A stretch of 18,761 nt of DNA from CAZDRX01 sp964508225 (GCA_964508225.1 CAZDRX010000022.1:1-18761); one strand, 5' to 3'; positions 5,986 to 13,295 are shown, counted from the first letter of the stretch. Translations and numbers: made by a program. Notes: generated from the letters alone by a model not told the origin.

Positions 5986-6486
5986 ATGCAAAATCCCGAA
6001 CTCGACCCGAATGCAGCAGCCAGTCCTTCTGGCGCAGAAAGCGCTGCAGTTCCTGCAGCCGACGAAGCAACGAAAGACGATGTCCGGTTCCTCCTCCGTT
6101 TCGGCGGCGTCGAGAACGAAACCGACCGCGCTCTTGCCATCGCTGCGGCGAAATTTGTCGAGTCACCCACCGATAACCTCGCCGAGATCGACGGTCACCT
6201 GAAGAACCTCGGGGATGTCGAGACGACGTACATGATGGATGGAGTGGACGCTCCGGCGGAAATCGACGCGGTGCACGCGGACTTGCTCAAACTGTTTTGT
6301 CAGCACCACATAAATGCCGCGAGGGCCGAACTTGCGAAAGCAGAACCCGACAACACCGCTCTCGATCTCGCGATGCGCATGGCGCTCGATTCCGCGAAGA
6401 ATCTTTCCAAGGGATACAAGATCCCGTCTTACCAGGAAGAAGTCGAGGAGCTCCAGCGAAGGGTGGCGGCGCTCAGAGGTTCCTGA
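5986..6486 (+). CDS. Orphan protein, 166 residues, acidic and helical
   Basis: No family is recognised. An Ala/Pro/Ser-rich, probably disordered N-terminus (residues 1-28) precedes a helical body ending in a coiled-coil-like segment (QEEVEELQRRVAALR). There is no signal peptide or membrane segment. A strong promoter places transcription start at the ATG. The 3' end overlaps the end of convergent rnhB by 14 nt. It may be a protein-protein adaptor, but nothing in the sequence shows a partner. Confidence 0.75.
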   Translation: MQNPELDPNAAASPSGAESAAVPAADEATKDDVRFLLRFGGVENETDRALAIAAAKFVESPTDNLAEIDGHLKNLGDVETTYMMDGVDAPAEIDAVHADLLKLFCQHHINAARAELAKAEPDNTALDLAMRMALDSAKNLSKGYKIPSYQEEVEELQRRVAALRGS

Positions 6487-7060
6487 GAAACGTCCTGCGG
6501 TGCTGAGCAGAGACTCCGATCGTCCGGATCGCTTCGAAGTGATCGGAGGTTCCGTAGCCTTTGTGTTCGGCGAATCCGTACGTCGGAACCTCCTCATCCA
6601 GCTCGTGCATCCGGCGGTCGCGCGTGACCTTGGCGAGAATCGATGCAGCGGCAATGCACGGCTCGGATTCATCGCCGCGTACGATGGAACTGTGCGGGTG
6701 ATCGAACCAGAACGCATCGCGCCCGTCGACGAGCAGGTAGAGGTCGGGGTGATGACGCGCGATCTCTGCCACCGCCTGCTGCATCGCGATCTCGGTGGCC
6801 GCCAGGATACCGATGCGGTCGATCTCACCCGCATCCACGAGGCCCACGCCGCAGACGGCGTTCTCACGGAGCCACACGTACGACTCCTCCCGCTGCTCGG
6901 GGCTCATCTGCTTGCTGTCTGCAATGCGTACCGGAATACGTCTGCGCGCGGGAAGAATACAGGCACCGGCCACCACGGGTCCCGCGAGCGCTCCTCTACC
7001 CGCTTCATCCACACCGCATGTGAGGACCGAGAGAGCCGTTCGGGTCTTCACGGCCGGCAT
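6473..7060 (-). CDS. rnhB: Ribonuclease HII
   Basis: It cuts the RNA strand of RNA-DNA hybrids and removes single ribonucleotides from DNA. The 195-residue product has the RNase HII signature GVDEAGRGALAGPV, with Asp18 and Glu19, then LLVDGRDAF with Asp112 and the RGDESEPCIAAASILAKV motif with Asp130, completing the four acidic metal ligands. TRDRRM and YGFAEHKGYGT are also typical. It is the last gene of the minus-strand cluster, starting 2 nt after the stop of the upstream membrane-protein gene, so it is probably translated from the same message. Its end overlaps the convergent orphan by 14 nt. Confidence 0.97.
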   Translation of the reverse strand: MPAVKTRTALSVLTCGVDEAGRGALAGPVVAGACILPARRRIPVRIADSKQMSPEQREESYVWLRENAVCGVGLVDAGEIDRIGILAATEIAMQQAVAEIARHHPDLYLLVDGRDAFWFDHPHSSIVRGDESEPCIAAASILAKVTRDRRMHELDEEVPTYGFAEHKGYGTSDHFEAIRTIGVSAQHRRTFLRNL

Positions 7061-7062
7061 CG

Positions 7063-7923
7063 TCAGGGAAGCAACGTCATGGGAGGCTTGTTCGACGACC
7101 GCTGGAGTTCGAGCTCATGCGTCACCCAGACGTAGAGAATCATCACCCAGAAGACTCCCTCGCAGGAGAACGTGTTCAGCCACACGAGCGTGACGCCGAA
7201 CATGTAGACGAGGAGGGCAGCTCCCGCGTGGAGCCGGTACCGCGTGAGGAGCCCGATGGAGAGTGCCAGCTTGATCCACCACGACGCCGCCCAGAGCTGC
7301 GGTCCGCTCCTGCCCGAGAAGACCCATGCAACGAAAATCTTCAGACCCGGCCACGCACTCATGTTCGTGTATGTGAACTGCTCGAACTGCCAGCCGAAGT
7401 TGCCGGGGAACGGATCGCCGAACATGAAGTATCGCCCCGTGAGATGTGTGAACATCGCGATGGCAAGCGCATACGTCATGAGCGTCCAGAGACGACCGTT
7501 CATCTCCGGTCTCGCAAAGAAGAAAATGCCGAGCCAGAGTGCCTCTGCGTTGAGGTTCCTGAGTTCGATCTGGTGGTAGACGGCAAGGTAGACATTGAGC
7601 TGGACGAAGAAGATGAGAAGACCGGCAACACGGGTCCGGTAGTTCATGACGAGGAGGAAACCCGCAATGGCCTGACAGGCGATGACGACGACAGCGAGCT
7701 GGTCGGCGTACGGCTGCGACCAGTGCATGAAGCTCATGTACGGCTCCCAGCCGAGTCGCTGGCCGAGCCAGCTGTCGAAGACCTGACTCAGCGAAAAACG
7801 GTGGGGGCCAAACAGGGACTCCCACCACTTCAGGAACGCGGCCGACAGGAAGAAGAGTCCGACGAACGCCTGCGGCACGTACCGCCAGACCGCCGTCGGT
7901 GTGAGAGATTTAAGGTTTGGCAT
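7063..7923 (-). CDS. Polytopic membrane protein, DoxX/HTTM-like
   Basis: The 286-residue product has about seven or eight hydrophobic helices. The first segment (YVPQAFVGLFFLSAAFLKWW) and the later GLLIFFVQLNVYLAVYH and TLMTYALAIAMF recall DoxX-like or HTTM membrane proteins, but I see no decisive motif, so the family is tentative. The ATG at 7923 was chosen because hydrophobic homologous-looking sequence starts there. The longer ORF upstream is the shadow of the preceding gene. It overlaps the end of the 7910-8341 gene by 14 nt and is followed 2 nt later by rnhB. Its position suggests a membrane partner for the exported Cys/His and cupredoxin proteins. Confidence 0.78.
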   Translation of the reverse strand: MPNLKSLTPTAVWRYVPQAFVGLFFLSAAFLKWWESLFGPHRFSLSQVFDSWLGQRLGWEPYMSFMHWSQPYADQLAVVVIACQAIAGFLLVMNYRTRVAGLLIFFVQLNVYLAVYHQIELRNLNAEALWLGIFFFARPEMNGRLWTLMTYALAIAMFTHLTGRYFMFGDPFPGNFGWQFEQFTYTNMSAWPGLKIFVAWVFSGRSGPQLWAASWWIKLALSIGLLTRYRLHAGAALLVYMFGVTLVWLNTFSCEGVFWVMILYVWVTHELELQRSSNKPPMTLLP

Positions 7924-8341
7924 GGTAGTACCAGCGTTCGGTGCCGGGGAGGGAGAGGGCGCAGGCGTTCTGTTTTCCAAGATAGAGCTCGCTCTGGAGC
8001 TTGGGCTCCACCCAGCCGATCCGCCATCCGTCCTTTGATTTCGTGTTGCACAGTGTGCGCACCCAGACGAGACAGGTGAAACGGTTGTGCGAGGGAGCGC
8101 TGTACACACGGGGTTGCCCCATGTCACCGGCGGTGATCTCGTCCCGCTTGGCTCCGGGGTTCAGGTAGGGATCCACGGTGTAGACCTCGGCATGACACCA
8201 GTGGTCGTCATACATGCCGCCCCACTGCGTGTAGTTCTGGAAACCGAAGAGAGCAGGCGCCGTCAGCGTGACAAACATCACCACGGCCACAGCCGTGAAG
8301 AAGATCGACCAGCCGTCGGACATGCAGTCGCTGAGTCTCAC
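7910..8341 (-). CDS. Exported or anchored one-helix protein, 143 residues
   Basis: One N-terminal hydrophobic helix (SIFFTAVAVVMFVTLTAPAL) is followed by a soluble domain of about 110 residues rich in Trp, Tyr and His, with four Cys (in DDHWCHAEVY, RFTCLVWVRTLC and NACALS). It should face the outside, where the Cys could form disulfides. No family is recognised. The GTG at 8341 is chosen because an extended -10 (TGC TATGAT) ends 8 nt before it, giving a leaderless start. ATG at 8323 is an alternative that drops six residues. The stop overlaps the start of the next membrane-protein gene. Confidence 0.68.
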   Translation of the reverse strand: MRLSDCMSDGWSIFFTAVAVVMFVTLTAPALFGFQNYTQWGGMYDDHWCHAEVYTVDPYLNPGAKRDEITAGDMGQPRVYSAPSHNRFTCLVWVRTLCNTKSKDGWRIGWVEPKLQSELYLGKQNACALSLPGTERWYYHAKP

Positions 8342-8349
8342 GGAAGAGG

Positions 8350-8358
8350 ATCATAGCA
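8350..8358 (-). promoter_or_regulatory. Extended -10 promoter element
   Basis: On the minus strand TGCTATGAT combines the TGn extension with a 5/6 -10 hexamer. It ends 8 nt before the GTG at 8341. The same nine bases occur before ribBA at 16530-16538. No good -35 is seen, as is usual for extended -10 promoters. Confidence 0.5.
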
Positions 8359-8364
8359 TTTCCT

Positions 8365-8718
8365 TCACTCGACGTTCACTGTTCCGACGATTCCCGGGAA
8401 AATATGATCGTGGTGCTTCCAGATTCCGGGCTTCCGGAACGTGAAACACCACGTCTCCCCGGGCTTCACGCCACCTCTCGGATCGAACTCCGGATAGATC
8501 TCGTGCGTGGGATGGATATTCGAGGCGGGCCAGCGGTTCACGGTGTCCTCGTTCACCCAGCACACCGTCTCCCCTTTTCTGATGTTCACGGGATCAGGAC
8601 TGATCGCGTCCTTCGTCATGTGGATGGTGGCGGCGGGATTCGCACGATCAGGCACCGGAGTGCCACAGGATACGAGCAGGAAGGAGAGAATGACCGCAAG
8701 TCTCAGAGTATTGTTCAC
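8365..8718 (-). CDS. Cupredoxin-like lipoprotein
   Basis: A lipoprotein signal (MNNTLRLAVILSFLLVSC, lipobox LVSC with Cys18) precedes a compact beta-sandwich domain of about 90 residues. The cupredoxin pattern is visible: NIRKGETVCWVNED, then HPTHEIYPEFD, KPGETWCFTFRKPG and the terminal ligand loop WKHHDHIFPGIVGTVNV. In blue-copper proteins this last loop holds Cys-x(2-4)-His. Here no Cys is present and His-His-Asp-His takes its place, so any bound copper is unlikely to be a blue site. The GTG start at 8718 overlaps the upstream TGA as GTGA and gives a clean signal peptide; a longer start at 8760 would add 14 residues before it. Confidence 0.82.
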   Translation of the reverse strand: MNNTLRLAVILSFLLVSCGTPVPDRANPAATIHMTKDAISPDPVNIRKGETVCWVNEDTVNRWPASNIHPTHEIYPEFDPRGGVKPGETWCFTFRKPGIWKHHDHIFPGIVGTVNVE

Positions 8719-9872
8719 GATGCGGAAGAGGAAGACGGGTAGGCACTGCCTTCGAGACACTGGTCACGCATCGGCATGGGAATGCGTGCGCAGAAATCCA
8801 TGCGCTGCTCCGGCGAGAGGACGAATGCTGCGTGATACAGAAGGCCACGGTAACAGGCATCCTGACCGTCTTCGGGCGGAACCATGGAGCAGAAGGTGAT
8901 CCCGGCCTCGGCACCCGAGGGATCCCAGAGCTGATCTTTCGCGACGGCATCGATGCACTCCACGCGATGCGCGTGATCCTTGATGAGTCTGCAGCCCTGC
9001 AGTGCCTTCTCGGGTTGTCCGCGTGTGAGTCCGCTGATCGTACGGCCCATGCTCGGATAGCAGGTGTACTGGTACGCCTCGGGCGCTGCCGCGCACCCGT
9101 CCGCGATGGCCTGGAAGGTGCGGTTCAGCTGGTACATGCGGTCGGTCTGGAGGAAGTAACAGTCTCCTTTGTACTCATCTTTCACGACGGTGCACGGGTA
9201 CTGCGGATCATTCGAGAGGTATTTCGTGAAGTGACCGAGCGCTCTGGCTTCGTCGCTGTCGGTGAGCGAGCCCACGATGTTCTCCATGTATGCGCCCGTC
9301 CTGCATGAGGATTTTCCCCCGTCATCACTGATCATGTTGCAGAACTCCAGTGTGCCGGGCAGATCGTAGCTCGACCACGCCATGAGTCCGTGACCGAGGC
9401 CGTGCCTGCACTGATGCATGAAGAAGAGATTGAGCGAATCCGGACAGATGAAGGAGAGTTTGTCTCTGAGGTGATCCGTACCGTTCTTCCGGAAGTATGC
9501 CTCGATCGATCCGTGATAGAAGCCCGAATGGCACTCGGGGAGATTGAGCTTGAGCACTTCATCGCCGAACTCCTCGTAACTGACGCGGCCGAACTGATGC
9601 GCCCGGTTGTGACAGTCGAGGTGAGCCTTCTCCGCCGCCTGAATCATCACCTTCATCGTGGGAGCAGGTCCGTACGTCACGATGTATTTCTTCATCAGTG
9701 CGTCGTCCGTCATGATCGCGTCCGTCGCGGGAGCGGTGATCCCGTTGAACTGGCTGAGGAGTTCACGGCGCAGTTCCAGTCCCCGCAGGTGCAACACGTA
9801 TGCCGTGACGAGCAATACCGTGACCACGGGCACCACAACGAATGCGACGATGGAGGGGATTCTTCGATGCAT
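8715..9872 (-). CDS. Membrane-anchored Cys/His-rich repeat protein
   Basis: The 385-residue product has one N-terminal membrane anchor (residues 7-28) and an outside domain with 16 Cys. Three His/Cys motifs come first: CHNRAHQFGR (87-96), CHSGFYHG (114-121) and CRHGLGHG (155-162). Cys pairs 11-12 residues apart recur at 143/155, 178/190, 227/238, 260/271, 294/306, 328/340 and 361/372, mostly about 33-35 residues from one pair to the next, which points to disulfide-stapled helical repeats. It ends in a Ser-rich tail. I do not recognise the family. A TATCCT box 7 nt before the ATG suggests a leaderless start. Its TGA overlaps the GTG of the cupredoxin gene, so the two are coupled. Confidence 0.85.
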   Translation of the reverse strand: MHRRIPSIVAFVVVPVVTVLLVTAYVLHLRGLELRRELLSQFNGITAPATDAIMTDDALMKKYIVTYGPAPTMKVMIQAAEKAHLDCHNRAHQFGRVSYEEFGDEVLKLNLPECHSGFYHGSIEAYFRKNGTDHLRDKLSFICPDSLNLFFMHQCRHGLGHGLMAWSSYDLPGTLEFCNMISDDGGKSSCRTGAYMENIVGSLTDSDEARALGHFTKYLSNDPQYPCTVVKDEYKGDCYFLQTDRMYQLNRTFQAIADGCAAAPEAYQYTCYPSMGRTISGLTRGQPEKALQGCRLIKDHAHRVECIDAVAKDQLWDPSGAEAGITFCSMVPPEDGQDACYRGLLYHAAFVLSPEQRMDFCARIPMPMRDQCLEGSAYPSSSSAS

Positions 9873-9879
9873 CGGGCAG

Positions 9880-9885
9880 AGGATA
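9880..9885 (-). promoter_or_regulatory. -10-like box before the Cys/His-rich gene
   Basis: TATCCT on the minus strand (4/6) lies 7 nt before the ATG at 9872. No -35 is recognisable. The same hexamer stands 6 nt before the ACT-protein ATG at 14517. Confidence 0.35.
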
Positions 9886-9932
9886 CCCCGAAAACGGGCG
9901 GCGCAGGGAATGCGAACCGCGTCGGGAAAGGC

Positions 9933-9938
9933 TATACT
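9933..9938 (+). promoter_or_regulatory. -10 box upstream of transaldolase gene
   Basis: TATACT (5/6) lies 25 nt before the ATG at 9964. No clear -35 is found. The predicted leader of about 19 nt has no Shine-Dalgarno sequence. Confidence 0.45.
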
Positions 9939-9963
9939 GTGGCCACTTTCTCACCACCATCCC

Positions 9964-10614
9964 ATGAAGCTCTTCCTCGACACCGCCAATACCGCCTCCG
10001 TCGCCGAGATCGCGGCATGGGGAGTCCTCGACGGCGTCACGACGAATCCATCCCTCGTGATGAAGGAAGGGAAAGACTTCAAGGCGACCATCCTCGAGAT
10101 GTGTTCACATGTCCCGTGTGTGAGCGCGCAGGTCACCGCCACGGATGCTCCCGGCATGATCAAGCAGGGCGAGGAGTACGCAAGCTGGCACAAGAATGTG
10201 GTCGTGAAGGTGCCGATGACGACGGAGGGACTCAAGGCCGTCAGCCACTTTTCCAAGAAGAAGATCCGCACGAACGTGACGCTCGTCTTCTCGGTGCCGC
10301 AGGCGATCCTCGCCGCCAAGGCCGGAGCCACGATCATCAGTCCGTTCATCGGACGTCTCGACGATCAGGGGGAGGATGGCATGGCGCTCATCGCGGAGAT
10401 CATGGAAGTCTGGAGTCACTCGAAGTTCGCGACGGAGGTGCTCGTGGCCTCCACGCGCCACCCGCGCCACATCGTGGATGCTGCCCGTCTCGGCGCGCAC
10501 ATCTGCACGATTCCGGTCGACGTCTTCAAGAAACTGCCCGGTCACGCGCTGACGGACAACGGGCTCAAGAAATTCCAGGATGACTGGAAGAAGGTGAGCG
10601 GCAAAGGTGCGTAG
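9964..10614 (+). CDS. tal: Transaldolase / fructose-6-phosphate aldolase family
   Basis: The enzyme moves a dihydroxyacetone unit between sugar phosphates in the non-oxidative pentose phosphate pathway. The short 216-residue form matches the FSA/TalC-like subfamily. Visible are MKLFLDTA with Asp6, DGVTTNPSLV (23-32), the Schiff-base lysine in VVVKVPMT (Lys82), ISPFIGRLDD (125-134) and the C-terminal TIPVDVFKKLPGHALTDNGL. Subfamily members act as transaldolases or as fructose-6-phosphate aldolases, and sequence alone does not settle which. It converges on an orphan gene and lies about 440 bp from gnd, another pentose phosphate gene. Confidence 0.94.
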   Translation: MKLFLDTANTASVAEIAAWGVLDGVTTNPSLVMKEGKDFKATILEMCSHVPCVSAQVTATDAPGMIKQGEEYASWHKNVVVKVPMTTEGLKAVSHFSKKKIRTNVTLVFSVPQAILAAKAGATIISPFIGRLDDQGEDGMALIAEIMEVWSHSKFATEVLVASTRHPRHIVDAARLGAHICTIPVDVFKKLPGHALTDNGLKKFQDDWKKVSGKGA

Positions 10615-10630
10615 TCGGATTCAGGAGACT

Positions 10631-11011
10631 TCAGGCAGCACGCTGGACCGTGGCTTCCTCGTGATCGGAGCTGAGCCATTTCACAAGCTCCCCGTACGTC
10701 TGATGCGAGATGCGAGCGGTGCGACTCAGAGCTGCCGTCAGTCCGAGTGCGAGCGTGTGGGCATTCATGCTTCCGTTCGCGACCGAGGGAACGCGGGCAG
10801 CCACTTCCGACACCGCCGTCAGAACCACGTCCTGCGCATCCGGCGTCGAAAGAGAAAATTCCTTCGTCTTTGGCAGAACCGCGGACAGATACACATCAAT
10901 GTCATCGCGCGAAAACTGTCCCTCCTTGAGCTCAGCTGCAGCAACTGAGATATGGTCGGGTGCACCCTGCTCTGGGGTCTCACTGCCCGAAATGTCTTCC
11001 AAAGAATTCAT
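10631..11011 (-). CDS. Orphan protein, 126 residues
   Basis: A soluble acidic protein with a polar N-terminus (SGSETPEQGAP) and a helical remainder (DAQDVVLTAVSEVAARVP). No family is recognised and no signal peptide is seen. Its ATG at 11011 lies 9 nt after a -10 box that has a consensus TTGACA, so a real promoter points at it. The gene sits between tal and gnd in the opposite direction, so it breaks what would otherwise be a pentose phosphate pair. Confidence 0.7.
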   Translation of the reverse strand: MNSLEDISGSETPEQGAPDHISVAAAELKEGQFSRDDIDVYLSAVLPKTKEFSLSTPDAQDVVLTAVSEVAARVPSVANGSMNAHTLALGLTAALSRTARISHQTYGELVKWLSSDHEEATVQRAA

Positions 11012-11020
11012 TGAAAGCGC

Positions 11021-11048
11021 ATAGTACAGGCAACTTCCGTAATGTCAA
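11021..11048 (-). promoter_or_regulatory. Promoter for the 126-residue orphan
   Basis: On the minus strand TTGACA (11043-11048; perfect) and TACTAT (11021-11026; 4/6) are 16 nt apart. The -10 ends 9 nt before the ATG at 11011. It lies just upstream of the divergent gnd start at 11056. Confidence 0.62.
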
Positions 11049-11055
11049 GAATCCT

Positions 11056-12456
11056 ATGCATCATCTTGGTTTGATCGGCCTCGGCACCATGGGCGCCAAT
11101 CTCGCACGGAACGCGGCGCGCAATGGTGCAACCGTCGCCGTGTATAACCGGACGCAGGAGAAGACCGATCTCTTCATCAAGAATCACGGCGCTGAGGGGA
11201 ATTTCGTCGCGTGTCACACACTCGAAGGCCTCGTGTCCGCGCTCCCCGCGCCGAGGTCGATCGTGCTCATGGTGAACGCCGGCGCGCCAGTGGACGCGGT
11301 GATCGGCGAACTCCTGCCGCTGCTCTCTCCCGGTGATGCGATCGTCGACGCGGGCAACAGTCACTTCACGGACACAGAACGGCGGATCGTAGAGCTCCAG
11401 CAACGTCAGATCCACTTCCTCGGCATGGGCGTCTCCGGCGGCGAAGAAGGGGCACTGAACGGTCCGAGCATGATGCCGGGCGGATCACGCGAAGCCTACG
11501 ACCGCCTTGAGCCACTCCTGAAGAAGATGGCCGCCAAGGACGGAAGCGGCGGCAAGTGCCTCGCGTACATCGGCGGCGGCGGATCGGGGCACTTCGTGAA
11601 GATGGTGCATAACGGCATCGAGTACGGCGACATGCAGCTCATCGCCGAGGCGTACCACCTCATGAAGTCCGTCCTGAAGCTCGGCAACGCGGAGATCGGC
11701 GAAACATTCGCCAAGTGGAACCGCAGCCGCGAACTCAAGTCGTTTCTCATCGAGATCACCGCGGCGATCTTCACGAAGAAGGATGCGGCGGGAAGCGGTG
11801 ACCTGATCGATAGAATCAAGGACGAGGCGAAGCAGAAGGGTACCGGCAAGTGGACGACGCAAGCGGCACTGGACGAAGGCACCGCGATCCCGACCATCAC
11901 CGCTGCCGTAGACGCACGTCTCCTCTCCTCGCTCAAGAACCTCCGGACGGAAGCCGAAGCCGCAATCGGCACGCTGGAACTCAAAGAGCCCAAGCTCTCT
12001 GAGCGCGCCGTGAAGGATGCGCTGTACTTAAGCAAAATCTGCTCGTACGCGCAGGGCTTCGCGATGATCCAGGCCACGGGCGATGCGCATGCATGGAACA
12101 TCGATCTCCCCGAGGTCTGCCGCATCTGGAAGGGCGGCTGCATCATCCGTTCGACGCTGCTCAAGACGTTTGAGGAGGCGTTCCGGAAATCCCCCGCACC
12201 GAAGAACCTGCTCCTCGATCCCGAGATCATGGAACTCTTCCGTGACCGTCACGGAAAGTGGCGCAAGGTCGTGGCGGCTTCCGTGCTCGCCGGCATTCCC
12301 GTACCGGCGTTCGCGGCGTCACTCAGCTACTTCGACAGCCTGCGTACGGCACGCCTGCCGCAGAATCTCACGCAGGCACAGCGCGACTTCTTCGGTGCGC
12401 ACACATACGAACGGCTCGACCGTCCGGGCATGGTGCACACGGACTGGGCGGCTTAA
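11056..12456 (+). CDS. gnd: 6-phosphogluconate dehydrogenase, decarboxylating
   Basis: It oxidises 6-phosphogluconate to ribulose 5-phosphate and CO2 and reduces NADP (or NAD). At 466 residues it is full length. The dinucleotide-binding motif is GLGTMG (8-13). VSGGEEGALNGPSMMPGG holds the substrate-binding loop, and VKMVHNGIEYGDMQLIAE carries the catalytic Lys-Asn motif. The C-terminal RTARLPQNLTQAQRDFFGAHTYER is typical. The ATG at 11056 was chosen because homology starts at once and upstream codons belong to the divergent orphan's promoter. No zwf or pgl lies in the window. Its TAA shares bases with the TAA of the convergent 12453-12839 gene. Confidence 0.97.
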   Translation: MHHLGLIGLGTMGANLARNAARNGATVAVYNRTQEKTDLFIKNHGAEGNFVACHTLEGLVSALPAPRSIVLMVNAGAPVDAVIGELLPLLSPGDAIVDAGNSHFTDTERRIVELQQRQIHFLGMGVSGGEEGALNGPSMMPGGSREAYDRLEPLLKKMAAKDGSGGKCLAYIGGGGSGHFVKMVHNGIEYGDMQLIAEAYHLMKSVLKLGNAEIGETFAKWNRSRELKSFLIEITAAIFTKKDAAGSGDLIDRIKDEAKQKGTGKWTTQAALDEGTAIPTITAAVDARLLSSLKNLRTEAEAAIGTLELKEPKLSERAVKDALYLSKICSYAQGFAMIQATGDAHAWNIDLPEVCRIWKGGCIIRSTLLKTFEEAFRKSPAPKNLLLDPEIMELFRDRHGKWRKVVAASVLAGIPVPAFAASLSYFDSLRTARLPQNLTQAQRDFFGAHTYERLDRPGMVHTDWAA

Positions 12457-12839
12457 GCATCCTCGCTCTGCACCTCGTCTTCCTTGAGAGCGTCCTCTGC
12501 CTTTTCGTCCTGCTGATTCTGCGCCACGATCTGATCGGCGGACTGCTTCGTGTCCGCACCGAGCTTGGCTGAGGAGATCTGCTGCTCACGCGTCTTGGTT
12601 CCCTGCGCAGTACCCTTGGCATCCGCACTCTCATCAGCTGTCTTCGTATCATTCTTGTCGGCGACTTGTCCCTTTAGCAGCGCAAGCTTGAGGGCTTTCA
12701 GATCACCCTGCTTGTCGGCAGCCACCTTGATCCCCTGCTTCTTCAGCTTGTCCTTGAGCGCCTTCATCTTCGCCTTATTCGGCGACTCAAGGTACTCGGC
12801 GGAGCTCTGGCTCACGAAGGCTTCGTCATCGTTGGACAT
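12453..12839 (-). CDS. Charged low-complexity orphan, 128 residues
   Basis: The product is rich in Lys, Asp, Glu, Gln and Ala. A Lys-rich helical first half (KAKMKALKDKLKKQGIKVAA) is followed by a disordered-looking acidic tail ending DEVQSEDA. There is no signal or membrane segment and no recognised family. The ATG at 12839 is preferred over longer starts because a -10 box lies 6 nt before it and the extended ORF reads antisense through a tRNA. It could be a nucleic-acid- or ribosome-associated small protein, but that is only a guess from charge. Confidence 0.62.
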   Translation of the reverse strand: MSNDDEAFVSQSSAEYLESPNKAKMKALKDKLKKQGIKVAADKQGDLKALKLALLKGQVADKNDTKTADESADAKGTAQGTKTREQQISSAKLGADTKQSADQIVAQNQQDEKAEDALKEDEVQSEDA

Positions 12840-12845
12840 GACAAA

Positions 12846-12874
12846 ACGATACACCCTCTGAAAGATGATGAAAA
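12846..12874 (-). promoter_or_regulatory. Promoter for the charged orphan, leaderless
   Basis: On the minus strand TTTTCA (12869-12874; 4/6), a 17-nt spacer and TATCGT (12846-12851; 4/6) end 6 nt before the ATG at 12839. It overlaps the plus-strand tRNA promoter at 12858-12885. Confidence 0.42.
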
Positions 12875-12885
12875 CGTGGTATAAT
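12858..12885 (+). promoter_or_regulatory. Promoter for tRNA-Arg(TCG)
   Basis: CTGAAA (12858-12863; 4/6) and a perfect TATAAT (12880-12885) are 16 nt apart. Transcription would start near 12892, about 85 nt before the tRNA. The leader from 12892 to 12976 shows no gene. Confidence 0.6.
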
Positions 12886-12976
12886 GATCCGATGTCATCC
12901 CTGTCTACATCTGCGACTACCTGCTCGTGTCTGAACATGGTTCGACGAGAGGTTTGATGTATTCTGCCGATTACGT

Positions 12977-13054
12977 GCGCCTGTAGCTCAGCCCGGATAG
13001 AGCACCTGGCTTCGAACCAGGGGGTCGCAGGTTCGAATCCTGCCGGGCGCACCA
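12977..13054 (+). tRNA. tRNA-Arg (anticodon TCG)
   Basis: The acceptor GCGCCTG pairs with CGGGCGC with one T-G pair. The D stem is GCTC/GAGC. The anticodon stem CCTGG/CCAGG encloses loop CTTCGAA with anticodon TCG (13012-13014). The T arm is GCAGG/CCTGC around TTCGAAT. A13051 and an encoded CCA follow. Its 3' half is nearly the same as that of tRNA-Arg(GCG). Confidence 0.95.
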
Positions 13055-13060
13055 TGAGTA

Positions 13061-13093
13061 CATGAAAGGCAACCCTCCGGGTTTCCTTTCGTG
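13061..13093 (+). terminator. Hairpin downstream of tRNA-Arg(TCG)
   Basis: CATGAAAGG (13061-13069) pairs with CCTTTCGTG (13085-13093), and AACCC with GGGTT inside it, with one mismatch and a 3-nt loop TCC. It starts 6 nt after the CCA end. No T-tract follows, so it may serve tRNA 3'-end formation without being a classical terminator. Confidence 0.5.
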
Positions 13094-13122
13094 AGCTATC
13101 CTTCCGGCAAGGTGGCGGCTCC

Positions 13123-13279
13123 AGGCAAGCAAAGCTTGCCTTCGCCGCACTCTTTCTGCCTGCCTGAAATTCTCTCATCGAAGATTGCGCTTCATGTCCG
13201 AAGCCCGCCTGCAGGCGGGCAAGTTCTGAAGCGCATAGCGCCTTTCTTGGTTACTTCTTTGGCGCGACAAAGAAGTAAC
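13123..13279. repeat. Palindrome-rich spacer (three perfect inverted repeats)
   Basis: Three perfect structures lie in 157 bp. AGGCAAGC/GCTTGCCT (13123-13130, 13134-13141) has a 3-nt loop. GCCCGCCTGCAGGCGGGC (13203-13220) is a full palindrome. GTTACTTCTTTG/CAAAGAAGTAAC (13250-13261, 13268-13279) has a 12-bp stem and a GCGCGA loop. No gene is evident in 13055-13308. The layout resembles a dispersed non-coding repeat; only one copy is in the window. Confidence 0.6.
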
Positions 13280-13295
13280 GCTCGACAAAACGAGG

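Noticed and set aside
7924..8127. Longer start for the DoxX/HTTM-like protein
   Set aside because: The added 68 residues overlap the 7910-8341 gene in another frame and show no membrane or family features.
9658..9963. Longer start for the transaldolase
   Set aside because: The extension runs antisense through the 5' end of the Cys/His-rich gene. The family N-terminus MKLFLDTA begins at 9964.
12840..13178. N-terminal extension of the charged orphan containing RPAGFEPATPWFEA
   Set aside because: This peptide is the well-known false translation of the antisense of a tRNA. The tRNA-Arg(TCG) cloverleaf lies exactly there.
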